A stretch of 5,430 nucleotides of DNA from DASQUP01 sp035641235 (GTDB lineage: Bacteria; Actinomycetota; CADDZG01; WHSQ01), in contig DASQUP010000263.1 of NCBI GenBank assembly GCA_035641235.1, positions 1 through 5,430 of the forward strand, written 5' to 3'. The position numbers were made by a program, and so were the translations under genes. Under the pieces are notes generated by a model. It searched no databases and was not told where the DNA came from. It was given only the letters and a program-made list of their open reading frames with translations. Shown here in pieces: positions 5,123-5,430 of the stretch. Positions within the stretch are counted from its first letter, which is position 1; the number at the start of each line of letters is the position of its first letter.

Positions 5123-5430
5123 CCGAATCCCACCTCGATCGACAGACGTAACCGGAAACAGCAGCCATATCCGCCGTGGTGGGATTGATCGCGGGCGCCG
5201 CGGCACGCGAAAGCGACCACCCACTGGCTGGGCGAGCGTCACTGTGAGCGAACTTCGGATCGCAGCGCTGGTTGCGGAGGGCTTAACCGATCGCGAGATT
5301 GGCGATCGATTGTTTGTGTCACCCCGGACGGTTCAGACGCACATCGCTCATGTCTTCAACAAACTCGGAATGTCGTCGCGGGCACAAATTGCTGCCGAAG
5401 TCATTCGTCGCGGTGCCGTGGAAGGTGACG
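5115..5430 (+). CDS. LuxR-type (GerE) DNA-binding domain, C-terminal end of a regulator, cut by window edge
   Basis: The frame is open from 5040 (after a TAA at 5037-5039) to the right edge. From about 5187 it reads as a linker, RGRRGTRKRPPTGWASVT, followed by a full LuxR helix-turn-helix: SELRIAALVAEGLTDREIG, then DRLFVSPRTVQTHIAHVF and NKLGMSSRAQIAAE. The recognition helix is SPRTVQTHIAHVFNKL, and the stop must lie just beyond the window. The linker is typical of long actinobacterial LuxR regulators with ATPase or cyclase-like N-terminal regions, yet no such region precedes it here; only about 50 low-complexity codons do. GTG 5115 is a placeholder start with weak ribosome site; GTG 5244, with GGGCGAG upstream, would give a bare DNA-binding domain. 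It is either a degenerate gene or a short single-domain regulator. No link to the importer is evident. Confidence 0.7.
   Translation, partial: MIDRIPPRSTDVTGNSSHIRRGGIDRGRRGTRKRPPTGWASVTVSELRIAALVAEGLTDREIGDRLFVSPRTVQTHIAHVFNKLGMSSRAQIAAEVIRRGAVEGD

Noticed and set aside
4738..5220. 160-codon minus-strand open frame
   Set aside because: It overlaps the last third of an intact permease gene on the other strand, is rich in His/Ser/Arg, and shows no recognisable domain; it is best explained as a shadow.
1..5430. CRISPR arrays, tRNA/rRNA genes, insertion sequences, toxin-antitoxin pair
   Set aside because: No regularly spaced repeats, cloverleaf-like sequence or transposase was seen, and the RHH gene has no toxin-like neighbour.

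Overview
The window suggests a chromosomal segment from a high-GC Gram-positive bacterium, most likely an actinomycete-like lineage (Actinomycetota). This is inferred from the G+C-rich coding bias (roughly 60% G+C by eye), a small membrane-protein family of actinobacterial appearance, a LuxR-type C-terminus with a linker typical of large actinobacterial regulators, and a nearly leaderless promoter/start. No genus can be named from the sequence alone.

Layout: (a) 1-571 is a poorly resolved left flank. It has no confident gene, but two minus-strand reading frames in different registers (523-215, and 267 running off the left edge) look partly coding and may be pieces of one broken gene. (b) 572-1363 (+) encodes an unrecognised four-helix membrane protein with a C-terminal soluble domain. 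(c) 1476-1757 (-) encodes a ribbon-helix-helix (RHH) DNA-binding protein. (d) 1758-1845 is a compact divergent control region with two face-to-face, overlapping promoters and a set of ACACTC/GAGTGT half-sites. (e) 1846-2031 (+) encodes a small YezD-like/DUF2292 protein. (f) 2125-4905 (+) encodes a complete ABC importer of the SsuABC/TauABC/NrtABC class: lipoprotein, ATPase and permease, with overlapping ends that indicate one operon. (g) 4906-5430 holds a dyad at the end of the operon, then what looks like a decayed LuxR-family regulator whose intact part is the DNA-binding domain running off the right edge.

Working model: the RHH protein and the YezD-importer operon are read divergently from one interleaved promoter pair. 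The repeats sit exactly over both promoters, so the RHH protein is the obvious candidate to repress both directions. From general knowledge, YezD-like proteins occur near sulfate-assimilation genes in Bacillus, and this importer family takes up alkanesulfonates, taurine or similar small anions. Together these suggest a sulfur-acquisition unit. The substrate and the regulator's role are inferences, not shown by the sequence. The most interesting item is the operator/promoter architecture at 1810-1844 and the possibility that an RHH protein, rather than a known LysR- or Rrf2-type regulator, controls sulfur uptake here.
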